Below are positions 8,433 through 18,763 of a stretch of DNA of 46,136 nt, in pieces (position 1 is the first letter of the stretch; every line of letters starts with the position of its first letter). A model generated the notes under the pieces. That model saw nothing but the letters and a program-made list of their open reading frames with translations. It did no database searches and was not told the origin of the DNA. The translations under genes and the position numbers were made by a program. This DNA comes from Verrucomicrobiia bacterium. Lineage in GTDB: Bacteria > Verrucomicrobiota > Verrucomicrobiia > Limisphaerales > UBA11358. The stretch is from positions 1 to 46,136 of the forward strand of contig JANWKE010000118.1 of assembly GCA_025451535.1 (NCBI GenBank). Direction: 5' to 3'.

Positions 8433-9023
8433 TTACCGGCCAAGGCCGGCAAGCATACGGTCAATCTGCTGCGAGTGATTCTGGAGATCACCTTCAGTCC
8501 AAATCACATAATCAGAGCGCGCGATTTTTTCCTCGACCGGCATTTGGGCAGTAATGCGCTGTTCGACTTGCCTGGGCGTCCAGCCGCGCTCCAAAAGTCT
8601 TCCCCGCTGGGTCGCCGCCGAACAGGCGACACAGATGGTTTTGTCGAAACGCGATTCGGCCTTCGTTTCAAATAGCAAGGGAATCACGACCACGGCCAGT
8701 TTGCAGCCTTCCCCGCGCCAGGTTTCAATTTGTGCGAGCCAGCGCTCCTGGATGCGCGGGTGGAGGATGGTTTCAAGCTGCTTGCGGGCGGCGGGGTCCG
8801 CAAACACAATTTGCGCCAGTTCATCGCGGCGCAATTGGCCACCGGGGGCGACAACGTGCCCGCCAAAAACCGTCAGGATTTCCGCCAAAGCCGGCTGGCC
8901 TGGTTCAACCAACTGGTGCGCCAGTTCGTCTGTATCCACGACTTGCGCGCCGCGTTCGCGGAGGAACCGGGCGGCGCTGGATTTGCCCATCCCGATGCCA
9001 CCGGTTAAACCAAAAGTTTTCAT
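8433..9023 (-). CDS. coaE: Dephospho-CoA kinase
   Basis: A 196-residue P-loop kinase that phosphorylates the 3'-hydroxyl of dephospho-CoA in the last step of CoA synthesis. The Walker A motif GGIGMGKS is at residues 8-15. VDTDELAHQLV (residues ~34-44) is the conserved substrate-binding DxDxxxH-like segment. HPRI and a VVVIPLLFE strand follow in the usual order, with the LID region (TQRGRLLERG) after them. Length matches the family. ATG start at 9023. Its neighbours are functionally unrelated. Confidence 0.97.
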   Translation of the reverse strand: MKTFGLTGGIGMGKSSAARFLRERGAQVVDTDELAHQLVEPGQPALAEILTVFGGHVVAPGGQLRRDELAQIVFADPAARKQLETILHPRIQERWLAQIETWRGEGCKLAVVVIPLLFETKAESRFDKTICVACSAATQRGRLLERGWTPRQVEQRITAQMPVEEKIARSDYVIWTEGDLQNHSQQIDRMLAGLGR

Positions 9024-9080
9024 TCCGAGACGGCGCTGATTAGCGGCGCCGGTTCATGGTCGGATCGGAATTTTTTGAAA

Positions 9081-12000
9081 TCAAGGCGCAACCGCGCGAT
9101 AGAATTGCGTCTGGTTGGTTTCGTTGGCTGGCAGTGGAATATTGATGGACCCGCCGGAGGCTTCGTTGGTGGAAATGTTCTGCCAATGGACCAGGTCAGT
9201 TGAAGCCTGGATGACGTAGGGTTGACCACTCTGTCCCGTTAAATTCATGGATAATCCGCCGCCCGGCCGCAACCGCAATTCGAGTTGCGCCGGCGCCGCG
9301 CTGCTTGAACTGTTTCCGATCGGCAGGTTCACGTCGTCAAGGAACGCGGCGTCCATGCCCAGACTGATGGTCAGGTCTTTGGCATAAGTCCATTCCAGCG
9401 TGTGCGTGCCGTTGGCCAGCGGGAAGGTGTAATTCGCCCAGCCGACCTCCCCCGACCACTGCGCGACCAGATTCGTATCCATGTAGAAACTCAGAATGTC
9501 AAAATTCGGTTCCGAACTGACTTTGAAGTCAAAAGAGCCGGTACCATTGGTAAAGGTGCCGGTGAGGATCAAGGAACTGGTCTGGTTGTTGGTAATGACA
9601 CCGGAACGGGCGGCATATTGTCCCACGTCAACTACATTGGACTGCACCAACCAGGGCGCGTCTCCGGCAGTTGTCCAGGGGAGATGCGACAAGTTTCCGG
9701 ATTCAAATCCGTCGGTAAACTGCTTCTGCACAAAGTTGGCGGTAATGTTCAAGTCGCTTCCCACCATGACCGAATCTGGATTGTTCGGCGAACTCACGCC
9801 GCCACTCCAGGCGCTAAACTGGTCATTGTGGTCCGGAACGGCCGTCAGCACCACCGTGGTGCCATTGGCAAAATCCGCCGAGGTCGACGGCAGAAGCACG
9901 ATGCCGCCCAGTGCGTTGGTGGTCAATAATTGAACCGTTCCCCCTCCGGAGCTGTTCGCCGTCAGATGATAGACCGTTTGCGGGGTAAATAAGTAACTCA
10001 AGGAAATGGTGCCGGACATGCCATTAAAACCGTCCAAGAGGATGTGGTACGTCTGCCCGGACCGGACCGCCTGGGAAATGTAACTGAAACCGCCGGGCGC
10101 ACCACTGTAAGCTATAGCGTTGTCAACAATCGTGGTGAGATTGGCGACGTTGGTACCGGTGTAAAGGCCCAGGATCGTGTTAAACGTGGAATTGGTCGTG
10201 TTCAGCGTCAGCACACCGTCCGAGGGCGGGGTGAAAGTCCACCAGAGAGATTTACCGCCGGGATTGCCGGCGGGATTGGGCTCGCCGACTTCCTTGCTGG
10301 CAGTGGTGTTGGTGGCCGAGGCCGTGCCCGATGTGCCACTTAAAGCAATGGCGTTGACAAAAAAGTCATTGGCGGGCGGCTGGACCAAATAATTCACTTC
10401 GACGGTTGCGGTCGGGGAAATATTGCCCGCCTGGTCCACGGCGCTGGCCTTTACGACATTCAGGCCCGGCTGCAACGGCGCCAGGGCCGCCCAATTGGTT
10501 GTCCCGAGGGCTGTCAACTGGGAACCATTAGCGGTCACAAAAACCTGGCTGACACCGCTGGGGTTCACTCCCGAATCGGAAGCCGCACCCGAGACACCGA
10601 GGATCGGGCTAAATACTGTCAGACCACTTTGCGGACTGGAGATAAACACCACGGGCGCATTCGTGTCGGGCTGGCCACCCGGCACCACGTTCAAAGCGAC
10701 AGTACCCAGCGCGTTCGAACTCGCGCTGGCAACGGCAATGTAATAGGTCGTGCCTGCTTGCGCATTGAAAGTCAGTTGCGCCGGTTTATACAATGTCAAA
10801 GTACTGTTCGTCGCCACCACCGCTTGGAGACCGGTCAAAGTGCCGCCGGTATAGACGGCCACGACGTTATCCACCTTGCTGCCGATGGTGTTCATGAACA
10901 CGTTGGTATTGGCCGTGGGCATCCAGGACCACCAGACCGAGGCGGCGTCATTCCTATCCCCGTCGTGTTTCGGTTCGTTGGCCTCAAGTGTGGCAAACCG
11001 GTTGTTCTCGACATAGGCGCCGCCACTCGCAGGAATCACGGTTGCATTGGTAAAATTGTCGTTCGGCGGCGGGCCGACGACGGAATAATTGACCACTAAA
11101 TTGGTGATCCCAATTTCGCCGGGCGCCGTGGCCGTGACCGTCATGGTCAGCGGATCGGCAGCGGCCGGCACCGACAGGGAGGCCGCGTAGATCGCCTGGG
11201 TACTGTTGTAGGTGAAAGTTAAATTGGCGATGGAAGCCCCCAGGCTATTGGTAACTGCCGCCGTGACGGTAGCGTTGGTAACGGCGAAAATGTCATTGAC
11301 GGTCACCGAAATCGGCTGGGCTGTGGCCTGCAGGAGGGCCGAACCCGATGGTGGATTTATGCTTATTTGCAGGATTCCCGTACGCTTTCCAATCAAAGCG
11401 CCAATCAAATTTTGTCCATTCGGCGTACCCCAGCCGGTGCAGAGATCATAACCCGCGACGGCATAAAATTTACCGGGGCTGTTGGGACTGGTGTTATTGC
11501 CCGTCGTAATGTCATGAAAAGCGGAGGCGTAACCCGAGCCTTTGCCAATCGCGTAAATGGCCGGGTTGAGGAAACCTAGAGGCGGATTACCATTGGCGTT
11601 AGCCTGTTGATTGACCAATGCTGCAAAGGCCGCCCACAAGGGCGCCGCGCAACTGGTGCCGCCGGTGCCTGGATACTGCAAACCATTGTCCGCAATGACG
11701 TAAATATTATCCGCCGTAAAGGCCACATCCGGAACATTCCGCATGGTTGTGGATCCCTGATTGGCTGACATATTGATGCCTTGCTGCCAGGCGGGGATCG
11801 GATAGAGGGTGCTGATTCCGCCACCAGTCCCAATGCCAGCTCCGGCAGCACCGTATTCATTACCCCAATTCCAAACTGTTTCCGAGACATAAGCCCCGTT
11901 AGGTCCGGTGGTCGTCAAGGTCGTTCCGCCAACCAGAGTGACATTGGTACCGTCTTCGTATTGAAATATTCCCGGATAGTACGCGTCTTCGTCCCCGGAA

Positions 12001-13088
12001 GCCTGGAAAAAGGACTGTCCCTGCGCGGCAAATTCCTGATAGAACTGGGCATATTGCGGACTGTCGCCGATCAACCAGGAAGAGCTGATTTGCTTGGCCG
12101 AGTTGTCAAGAGCTATGCGTGCCAGCATGTCACCATCGTACGCTGTGGTGTCGCTGGGAGTTTCATAGACGATAATTTTAGACAACCCTGGGGCCATGGA
12201 ATTGACCATCTCAATATCGAGGGCCACTTCCACATTGGCGCCGTCGCCGACCATCGGCGCGGGCTCGTATCCTTCGACAGGCACCCGCTGCAGCGGAATG
12301 GTGGGCAACCCGGCCAACGCCACGTATCGGGCAATGTCCGCATCGAAGTAATCATTGCATTCAAAAAGGGCGACCGTTTGACCCGTGCCGGTGAGCGACA
12401 CACCCGGAGCGTAAGCATCCCGGAAATCGTACCCGAAATAAGAGCCGGAACCGTCAGGCGCGGAACCGGTCAACGACTGGTTTGCCAGAGCGGAACCGCC
12501 CGAAGGTCTCTGAATGAAAAGAGGGCGTGGCAGAACATAGTTATTCAGGCCGTTAATATCCAAAACCGGCAACGCCGACGGAACCGACGGCTCGACATCC
12601 GGCGCGTAAAAGTTGCGATTTTCCGTTGGGTGGCGATAAAGACGCATCGTGACGTGAAAAGCCTTTTGAATGTCCGACACGGCTCCATCGACGTCCACCA
12701 ACATGCGGTTTGAAAAGGTGCCGGTCACGGCCAGACCATTCGCGTTCGCGAAGGCGATAACCGCCTGATAATCCTGTTCCGACGGGCCGAACATTTCCGT
12801 GAATTGTTCCGGCGTGAGATAATGGTGGTAATTGGGGCTGGCCGGATCATAAAGTTGCTGCAGCAGAGTGGCCAGCGCGGCCTGATTGCGCAGGGGCAAT
12901 CCGATAGCCAGGTGCAGGCGCTGCGTTCCCGTTACGTTGCTGACCGGTTGCAGATTCAGTCTGGCAATGACGTCCAAGGCATGACTGGGTAATGGCTTCA
13001 ACCCCGCCGCGTGAACCAATCCGGCGGACAGGCAAAACAATACCGTACCCACCGCCACGGGCAACCTCCTGAAAAATTTGTTCTTCAT
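9081..13088 (-). CDS. Large secreted S53 family (sedolisin/kumamolisin) peptidase
   Basis: 1335 residues with a signal peptide (to about A28). A pro-kumamolisin activation domain covers ~residues 35-185 (YHHYLTPEQFTEMFGPS). The serine-carboxyl peptidase core covers ~215-565: E287 and D291 in VEVALDIEM, oxyanion Asp366 in QASGDED and nucleophile Ser479 in GGTSCAAPLWAA. A calcium site lies near D526 (FHDITTG) and in the following GYDLCTGWG segment. The ~770 residues after the core hold beta-rich modules: two PPC-like domains (NDNFTNATVI and NDFFVNAIAL), an Ig-like domain between them, an InlB-B-like repeat (FSAWSGG), a lectin-like segment and a C-terminal YVIQASTDLVHW...FYRAVAP module shared with neighbours. 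An endopeptidase acting outside the cell is likely. Last of four exported-protein genes, 68 bases after the previous one. Confidence 0.93.
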   Translation of the reverse strand: MKNKFFRRLPVAVGTVLFCLSAGLVHAAGLKPLPSHALDVIARLNLQPVSNVTGTQRLHLAIGLPLRNQAALATLLQQLYDPASPNYHHYLTPEQFTEMFGPSEQDYQAVIAFANANGLAVTGTFSNRMLVDVDGAVSDIQKAFHVTMRLYRHPTENRNFYAPDVEPSVPSALPVLDINGLNNYVLPRPLFIQRPSGGSALANQSLTGSAPDGSGSYFGYDFRDAYAPGVSLTGTGQTVALFECNDYFDADIARYVALAGLPTIPLQRVPVEGYEPAPMVGDGANVEVALDIEMVNSMAPGLSKIIVYETPSDTTAYDGDMLARIALDNSAKQISSSWLIGDSPQYAQFYQEFAAQGQSFFQASGDEDAYYPGIFQYEDGTNVTLVGGTTLTTTGPNGAYVSETVWNWGNEYGAAGAGIGTGGGISTLYPIPAWQQGINMSANQGSTTMRNVPDVAFTADNIYVIADNGLQYPGTGGTSCAAPLWAAFAALVNQQANANGNPPLGFLNPAIYAIGKGSGYASAFHDITTGNNTSPNSPGKFYAVAGYDLCTGWGTPNGQNLIGALIGKRTGILQISINPPSGSALLQATAQPISVTVNDIFAVTNATVTAAVTNSLGASIANLTFTYNSTQAIYAASLSVPAAADPLTMTVTATAPGEIGITNLVVNYSVVGPPPNDNFTNATVIPASGGAYVENNRFATLEANEPKHDGDRNDAASVWWSWMPTANTNVFMNTIGSKVDNVVAVYTGGTLTGLQAVVATNSTLTLYKPAQLTFNAQAGTTYYIAVASASSNALGTVALNVVPGGQPDTNAPVVFISSPQSGLTVFSPILGVSGAASDSGVNPSGVSQVFVTANGSQLTALGTTNWAALAPLQPGLNVVKASAVDQAGNISPTATVEVNYLVQPPANDFFVNAIALSGTSGTASATNTTASKEVGEPNPAGNPGGKSLWWTFTPPSDGVLTLNTTNSTFNTILGLYTGTNVANLTTIVDNAIAYSGAPGGFSYISQAVRSGQTYHILLDGFNGMSGTISLSYLFTPQTVYHLTANSSGGGTVQLLTTNALGGIVLLPSTSADFANGTTVVLTAVPDHNDQFSAWSGGVSSPNNPDSVMVGSDLNITANFVQKQFTDGFESGNLSHLPWTTAGDAPWLVQSNVVDVGQYAARSGVITNNQTSSLILTGTFTNGTGSFDFKVSSEPNFDILSFYMDTNLVAQWSGEVGWANYTFPLANGTHTLEWTYAKDLTISLGMDAAFLDDVNLPIGNSSSSAAPAQLELRLRPGGGLSMNLTGQSGQPYVIQASTDLVHWQNISTNEASGGSINIPLPANETNQTQFYRAVAP

Positions 13089-13156
13089 AGGCTCAAGTTT
13101 TCAAATGGCCGCAGCCAGGTGCAATCTCATGTTCGCTTCTCCATTCATGAGCCGGG

Positions 13157-16100
13157 TCACGGATGGCTCACCCGGTAAAACCGCTGGCTGGAGACTGCGT
13201 TGGTGTCCCAGACCGTGACCGTGATATTCGTGGATGCCGTATTGGTATAGTGCAACAACGGCAGCCAGTTGGTGCCCAATAAACTCAGGGTGTACTGGAC
13301 CTGATAAGGCAGGTTCGTTTGCGCCAGCCAGGTAATGGCGAACTTCCTCGCCGGCGGCGGGGTCTGAACCAGCGAACCCGTCAGGACCACGGGTACAGTG
13401 TTGAACGGACTGGGATCAAGACCGTTTGGAATTCCATTGCCGTTCGAATCAATGACCAGGCTGTAACGCGCCGCGCGATTGACTGCGACGGTCTGGCCGT
13501 TGACGATGACATCCACCGAACTATTCGGGCCGGCAAAGCTACCGACCCAGCGTAAATGGCCGCCGAGTTTGCCGTTCAAAACCTCTTCCGCTTCCTGCGG
13601 AACCTGTCCACTCCCGCCGTTGGCAATCACGTAATAAGACTGTCCGTTGAGAAGATTGTTGGTCTCCACTTCCAGTTGCGGGATGCCGTTGCTGCTTAAA
13701 ACCGTGATGGCGGGTGGAAGCTTCGCCGCGGCATAATAGATGACCAGGTTCGGGTCGGTTTGCAGCATCTCCTCCAGGTTGGTGACCTGTGACAAATCGA
13801 GCAGGTCAACATACAAGGCATTACTCACGCTCGCGCCGCTGAAATAGAACAGCGGCGGGAAAGAAGCAACGCCCTGCGGCGACAATATCAATTGACCCAG
13901 AGCCACATTATTCGAATAACCGGCCACGACCGCCCCAAAATCCTGCCCCGACCACAGGTAATCCACTTCCGCCCCGTTGTATGCGTTGCCGGTGATGGCG
14001 GTCCCCAGCAAATCACCGGTCGCCGGCTTGACCGGCAGGTTGAAACCATTCGCGCAAGTCAGCCGGTTGTTGGCGGAACCGCCCGAATCGTAAAGCGCAT
14101 TGGTCAGGTTGAAATTAAACTGATTCCCGACCGACAGCGTGGAGTTGTCCAGTTTCAGGAAGCCGCCGGTGAAATCCATATCCGCGCCGGAGGTGATGCC
14201 GGCATTTTCTATTTTGCCGCTGGAGGTGGTCACAAAGTATCCGCCCGGAGCAGTCTGGCTCCCCCCGCTTTGATAGAAAACGCTGTTGATCATCTCACGG
14301 CCGCCGACACTAATGGTGCCGTTGTTGACAAACGCGGCGTAGTTCGTTGGCCCGTCACTCCCGAAATAGGCGTCCTGGGGAATGGAGAGTGATCCGCTGT
14401 TGGTGAAATACAGGAGGTACGGTGCGAGCCCGCGGTTCCAATTCTGAAGATGGGGGCCGGAAAGGTTAAGCGCCCCTTGCAAGGTCAGGCTCTGGCCGTT
14501 GAACAGGAAAATATCCACCACGTTCATGGAATCGCTGACCACTGCATTGGTCTGCAAAATCAAATCCTGAACCGTCACCGGTACGAAGGCGGACAGTGCG
14601 GTCGCGTCCAGCATCATCACATGAAAGTCCATTTCGGTGATGTTGGTGAACACATTGTTGGTGAGGACGGGAGGGGAATTGCTGGCCGCGGTATTCGTGA
14701 CGTAATAATAATTGGTAAAGACCGTGAACAGGCCGTTGGTCCAAACAGCGCTCCAGGCGAATAAATTCCCGTGCATCGCCGGCAGGGGTGTCGTGTTCAC
14801 GAGATTGGTCACGTTCAGATTGCCCGCGAACGAACCGAGGTTAAAATTTAAATTCTGGCATGAGATAACCGCGCCGGTGCTGCCCAGGAAGTTGTTGGCC
14901 TGTATGGCAATCTCCGCTCCCGCACTGGTCATGGTCGTCTGAGTCAGGTCCAAATTGGTGGCATTAATGATAATTCGGCCGGGCAAATTAGTCACGTCCC
15001 CGCCAACGGGGTCCCGCACCAGATCGTCAACAAAGGCACCATAACCGGCATACAAGGCCTGGACGACGGCGTTGGAAAAAGTCGTGTCGAAAAAAAAGTT
15101 GGTGGGGGGCGGTCCGAGGCCCAAAGCACCGGCGGCGAAAGTTCCCTGGTCCAGCCGGGACAAAATATAATTGGCCGGACGGTAAGTCGGGTCGGTACAG
15201 GGAGACTGGGGATTGTCACCTATGTTTGCGGACAAATTCAGCGCCAACCCCCGGTTGGTCAATGCCCCCAAAGTGTCCTCCAGATAAACCGTGCCCCCGG
15301 GCGAACTCAGTTTCACGGTAACGGTTCGGAACAGATTTGAAATGTTGTCGCTGTTGGCGATATACCTGTCATCCGGAATGATGTTGGGGTCGCTGACAGC
15401 GACAAAGACCGCCTGCCGGAAGATCTTGGAAGGTATATTGGTCGTGATCGTTTGCTGGGTAATATTCGTATAAACAATATTGGTGTAACTGGCCACCATG
15501 TTCGTCGAATCTGCCAGGCTGGGGGCGAATCCGATTTGGGCTCCTCCATTCAAAAGGCCGCACAATCCGTCCAAATAGAAAATCGGCGATATGCTCACGA
15601 TGCCATTCCAGATCGCCGAACTGTCGAAGGCATAGGGAGTTGTGCTGAACGGAAACGTGTTGGTTTGCTTCCAATCCTCGTCGTAGATGGCCGTGTCCGG
15701 CACAAAATTCGTCGGGGTACTGGGGCTGCCTTGCGGCGCAATCGAGATAATCTGCAACGTACTCCGCCTCAAATTAACGTTCGCGCCGTTCAACACGATT
15801 TCGCCGCCGGCGCCGCTGATGAGCGTGCCTTTATTCATGATATTCGTGGCCGAGATCAACAAATAGCTCCCTAAAGAAGTCAGATAGTTTGGATTGGCAA
15901 TTGACCCATCATTCGCCCGGATGGTCCCGCGATTGTCATTGAAGAAACTGGCGGACATCCCGCGGCTGCTTGGGTTGCCGCCGGTGGACGGTCCATAATC
16001 GAATTCCCACCCCACCGAGCCGGTCATGGTGCCTACATTCGTGTAGTTGAGGGTATGAGCAGTCTGGTACGGAAGGGTAGTGGTGGAGATGTTCCAGGTA

Positions 16101-16294
16101 CCGGAATTATAAAAATTCGTCGCGTCCACATTGGGCGGAGTTCCGTTGATCGTAGTGGTGTTGATGTAGATCGAATCCGTACCCTTCACCACCAATGGAA
16201 ACAACATCAATCCGGCCAACAGCGGCGCCATCCGGTTGCGCAGCACCATTCTGTTTCCCATTTGGCTGATCGACTTGAAGAAATCTAAATTCAT
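13157..16294 (-). CDS. Large exported Thr/Asn-rich surface protein (beta-helix-like)
   Basis: About 1045 residues from the ATG at 16294. A TTG at 16312 would overlap the upstream TGA as TTGA and add six residues, and either start is possible. A basic segment followed by MAPLLAGLMLFPLVVKG acts as signal peptide. The body is rich in Asn, Thr, Gly and Ser, with repeated short beta motifs (NNGTISVGG, TNSGSLSIP, NLDLTQTTMTSAG, GAEIVLNGANVN) as in adhesins or autotransporter passengers of beta-helix type. No catalytic motif was found. The C-terminal ~60 residues (YQVQYTLSLLGTNW...FYRVSHP) match the module in neighbouring exported proteins. There is no visible C-terminal beta-barrel, so classical type V secretion is not supported. 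Function unknown. Confidence 0.85.
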   Translation of the reverse strand: MNLDFFKSISQMGNRMVLRNRMAPLLAGLMLFPLVVKGTDSIYINTTTINGTPPNVDATNFYNSGTWNISTTTLPYQTAHTLNYTNVGTMTGSVGWEFDYGPSTGGNPSSRGMSASFFNDNRGTIRANDGSIANPNYLTSLGSYLLISATNIMNKGTLISGAGGEIVLNGANVNLRRSTLQIISIAPQGSPSTPTNFVPDTAIYDEDWKQTNTFPFSTTPYAFDSSAIWNGIVSISPIFYLDGLCGLLNGGAQIGFAPSLADSTNMVASYTNIVYTNITQQTITTNIPSKIFRQAVFVAVSDPNIIPDDRYIANSDNISNLFRTVTVKLSSPGGTVYLEDTLGALTNRGLALNLSANIGDNPQSPCTDPTYRPANYILSRLDQGTFAAGALGLGPPPTNFFFDTTFSNAVVQALYAGYGAFVDDLVRDPVGGDVTNLPGRIIINATNLDLTQTTMTSAGAEIAIQANNFLGSTGAVISCQNLNFNLGSFAGNLNVTNLVNTTPLPAMHGNLFAWSAVWTNGLFTVFTNYYYVTNTAASNSPPVLTNNVFTNITEMDFHVMMLDATALSAFVPVTVQDLILQTNAVVSDSMNVVDIFLFNGQSLTLQGALNLSGPHLQNWNRGLAPYLLYFTNSGSLSIPQDAYFGSDGPTNYAAFVNNGTISVGGREMINSVFYQSGGSQTAPGGYFVTTSSGKIENAGITSGADMDFTGGFLKLDNSTLSVGNQFNFNLTNALYDSGGSANNRLTCANGFNLPVKPATGDLLGTAITGNAYNGAEVDYLWSGQDFGAVVAGYSNNVALGQLILSPQGVASFPPLFYFSGASVSNALYVDLLDLSQVTNLEEMLQTDPNLVIYYAAAKLPPAITVLSSNGIPQLEVETNNLLNGQSYYVIANGGSGQVPQEAEEVLNGKLGGHLRWVGSFAGPNSSVDVIVNGQTVAVNRAARYSLVIDSNGNGIPNGLDPSPFNTVPVVLTGSLVQTPPPARKFAITWLAQTNLPYQVQYTLSLLGTNWLPLLHYTNTASTNITVTVWDTNAVSSQRFYRVSHP

Positions 16295-16308
16295 TTGATA
16301 CTCACTAT

Positions 16309-18762
16309 TCAATTAATCGTAAGTGAATAAGTTGTATCCACCACATTGGTTGACGGAACGGTGGAATCGCTCATTTGGACCACGATGTTATCGAACGTTC
16401 CGCTTTGCGTCGGTGTACCTGAAATAACCCCTCCCGAGTTCAAAGTCAAACCTGGTGGCAGTCCCGCGGAAATGGGCGCGAGCGCCCAGGAATAAGGCGG
16501 CTGGCCGCCGGTGGCCGTGAACGTGACGCTGTAAGCGGTGCCGACAGTGCCATTGGGTAAATTCGGTGGTGGCGGGGAAACCTGGAAAAACGCCTCGGCG
16601 GCCAGAGTGGCCATGCTGGTACCGTTGGGATAAACAATCGGCGCGTTGGTCGTCCCATCATACGAAGCCCAGTTAAGCGTGGACAAGCCAAGAGAGTTTT
16701 GCGGCCCCGTCAGAAAACTTGGGGCGCTGTTCTGATAAACCGGTCCCGCCGAGTTAAAGATGATGCTGATATTTGTCGAGGTCGTGGGATCAATGATTCC
16801 CGGCCCGGCCAAATTGGGGCCGCGGCTGTCAATGAAGTTAGGCTGGCTGTCAGCGATTTCGGATCCTCCGAGGATGCTATTCCCGGAGCCGGCGAGCAAA
16901 CTCTGCGCCCCAAAGAGGATATCCGGCCTTGTCACCACGCGTTGGAACGTCCTTGTGACATACTGATGGTTGGTAATGACCACCATGGAGTATTGGTTGG
17001 TTATGGCCTGCCGGAATTGTCCGTTTTGATAGTCGTAATTGTCATCCGATACGCGGATGAATTGCATTCGGCCAATACCCTGGTAATCGGCAATTGCGTT
17101 GGTCACCAGCGTGCAGGGTTGCACGACAAAGGTGTAATTGGTGAAATAGGAAATAAGATTCTGGGCAAAACTTTGACCGTTCACATTCGTAGCCCCGACG
17201 ATGGTATTTGTTACGATGTTCACATTGGTCTGAAGGGTCTGAATAATATTGGGTCCACAGCTGCCATTCGTAATAATGAAGTAGTCTCCCGAAACCACAT
17301 TGGATTGGAACGCCTGGTAGGTGACATTGGTCACAAATGGGGATCCGGCTGGCGCACCAACCAGCGGGCCCACGCTGACAGTCTGGAGGGCAAATGCGGT
17401 ATTGGGATAAGTTTTGTTGGTGACTACGTTGCCAAAAGTGTATTGAAAAAACTCCACGATATTGGCCACCTGATTGGTCACCACCACCAGCGCGGCCGGC
17501 GCACCCGCAGGACTGCCAACGTAATTGGTGAAATAGGCAATCACATTCGGCGAAACCACATTGCTGAAGTAGTTGGTCACGAGACCGAACGTCAAACCCG
17601 GAAACAATGCTTGCAGCGTGGCCGGATTATTGGTCAGTGATATGGCCACCAGGGCGTTGTAGTTGGACGTGAAAAGCAATTGGGGGTTGTTGAAATTGGT
17701 GCTGAAAAGAACACTCCCGCCCGCCGGTTGCTCCAGATAAGCGGGTGCCGGGTCAAAAATATTGTTCGTGCTGAGCAGGTAGCGCAATCCGGCCACGTCG
17801 TCCCGCGTCAATCCCGTGTAGAAACCGCCATTGGCCAGGAACCCTTCCCCGGGAGGAGCCCCGGAAGCAACCGATGGATTGTTGATTAACGGGTCAACCG
17901 GAATTTCAAGCGCATCCGCGATCGGCGGCGCTAACGGCGGCGGTGGGCCGCAGGTTTCATAAATGTAATAAGAATAAAGCTCGGCGTTGACGTAGGGCGA
18001 ATATTGATAGTTGGTCAGCGACGATGGGACGATGTCAAAGTTTCTGGGAATGACCCAGTAATCAATGCCATTGGCGATGCCAATGCCACCGGTTGCGACA
18101 CAAGTAGCACCCGCAGGCACAAAACGACTCAATAGTCCCCAGGTGTAGCGCACCGAGTCAGCCAGTCCTAATTGCTCCAACATCATAGCCATGGTGATCG
18201 ATTTTAAATCGGTCAATCCCAGGGCCTGCGCCTGATAATTGATGCCTGCCGAGTTCAAGGGAAACTCGGACAAATTCATACTGTATTTATCAACGCCGTT
18301 TGCAGGAGTCAAAGCCACGGAAGGACCGTTGAAAACACCGTTCGTCCCGCCCGTCAGAATACCAGAACTTGTGCCGGCCACGAACAAGGGAGTATTCGTC
18401 TGGCCATTCAGAACGCCATTTAAAGTTTCCATCGCCTGTTCCACCGCCGTCTCGCCATCTGAACCAAACCAGACAAAATCCGGATCGAACGTGTAATACA
18501 TTATCGGGTTATTATACCGGTATCCTTCCGCGATGTTCTTGGGTCCAAAAGCGTGCGAAGTGGTGCCAATAAACGGCGGCGCACCGCCATTGGGCAGCGG
18601 GTCGTAACCAAGGTCCGTTACCTGCCAATTATCCTCCACCGTGCCACCGGTGGTCCCGGCGGACCCCACGGGGCCCAACAATGAAAACGCCCAGGCCGAT
18701 TGGAGACCCAATGCCAGACAACCAATCCACAAACTATATTTTATCAATCGCCTCATACTCAT
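16309..18762 (-). CDS. Exported protein with C-terminal putative-Ig domain
   Basis: 817 residues, signal peptide MSMRRLIKYSLWIGCLALGLQ and a few residues beyond. The N-terminal half has YYTFDPDFVWFG and, near residue 310, LTRDDVAGLRYLL, which resembles the end of matrixin-type metalloprotease domains. I found no HExxH zinc motif, so an inactive or different domain is more likely. The middle ~350 residues are extremely rich in Asn, Val, Thr and Tyr (VVTNQ, FTNYV repeats). The last ~90 residues are a He_PIG-type putative Ig domain (GTVGTAYSVTFTATGGQPPY...GLPPGLTL...GVISGTP). Only one base separates its ATG from the TGA of the preceding gene, so the two belong to one transcript. It lacks the FYR C-terminal module of its neighbours. 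Confidence 0.87.
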   Translation of the reverse strand: MSMRRLIKYSLWIGCLALGLQSAWAFSLLGPVGSAGTTGGTVEDNWQVTDLGYDPLPNGGAPPFIGTTSHAFGPKNIAEGYRYNNPIMYYTFDPDFVWFGSDGETAVEQAMETLNGVLNGQTNTPLFVAGTSSGILTGGTNGVFNGPSVALTPANGVDKYSMNLSEFPLNSAGINYQAQALGLTDLKSITMAMMLEQLGLADSVRYTWGLLSRFVPAGATCVATGGIGIANGIDYWVIPRNFDIVPSSLTNYQYSPYVNAELYSYYIYETCGPPPPLAPPIADALEIPVDPLINNPSVASGAPPGEGFLANGGFYTGLTRDDVAGLRYLLSTNNIFDPAPAYLEQPAGGSVLFSTNFNNPQLLFTSNYNALVAISLTNNPATLQALFPGLTFGLVTNYFSNVVSPNVIAYFTNYVGSPAGAPAALVVVTNQVANIVEFFQYTFGNVVTNKTYPNTAFALQTVSVGPLVGAPAGSPFVTNVTYQAFQSNVVSGDYFIITNGSCGPNIIQTLQTNVNIVTNTIVGATNVNGQSFAQNLISYFTNYTFVVQPCTLVTNAIADYQGIGRMQFIRVSDDNYDYQNGQFRQAITNQYSMVVITNHQYVTRTFQRVVTRPDILFGAQSLLAGSGNSILGGSEIADSQPNFIDSRGPNLAGPGIIDPTTSTNISIIFNSAGPVYQNSAPSFLTGPQNSLGLSTLNWASYDGTTNAPIVYPNGTSMATLAAEAFFQVSPPPPNLPNGTVGTAYSVTFTATGGQPPYSWALAPISAGLPPGLTLNSGGVISGTPTQSGTFDNIVVQMSDSTVPSTNVVDTTYSLTIN

Positions 18763-18763
18763 T

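Noticed and set aside
13157-16294. Classical autotransporter
   Set aside because: The passenger-like body is there, but the C-terminus is the FYR module and no translocator barrel is visible.
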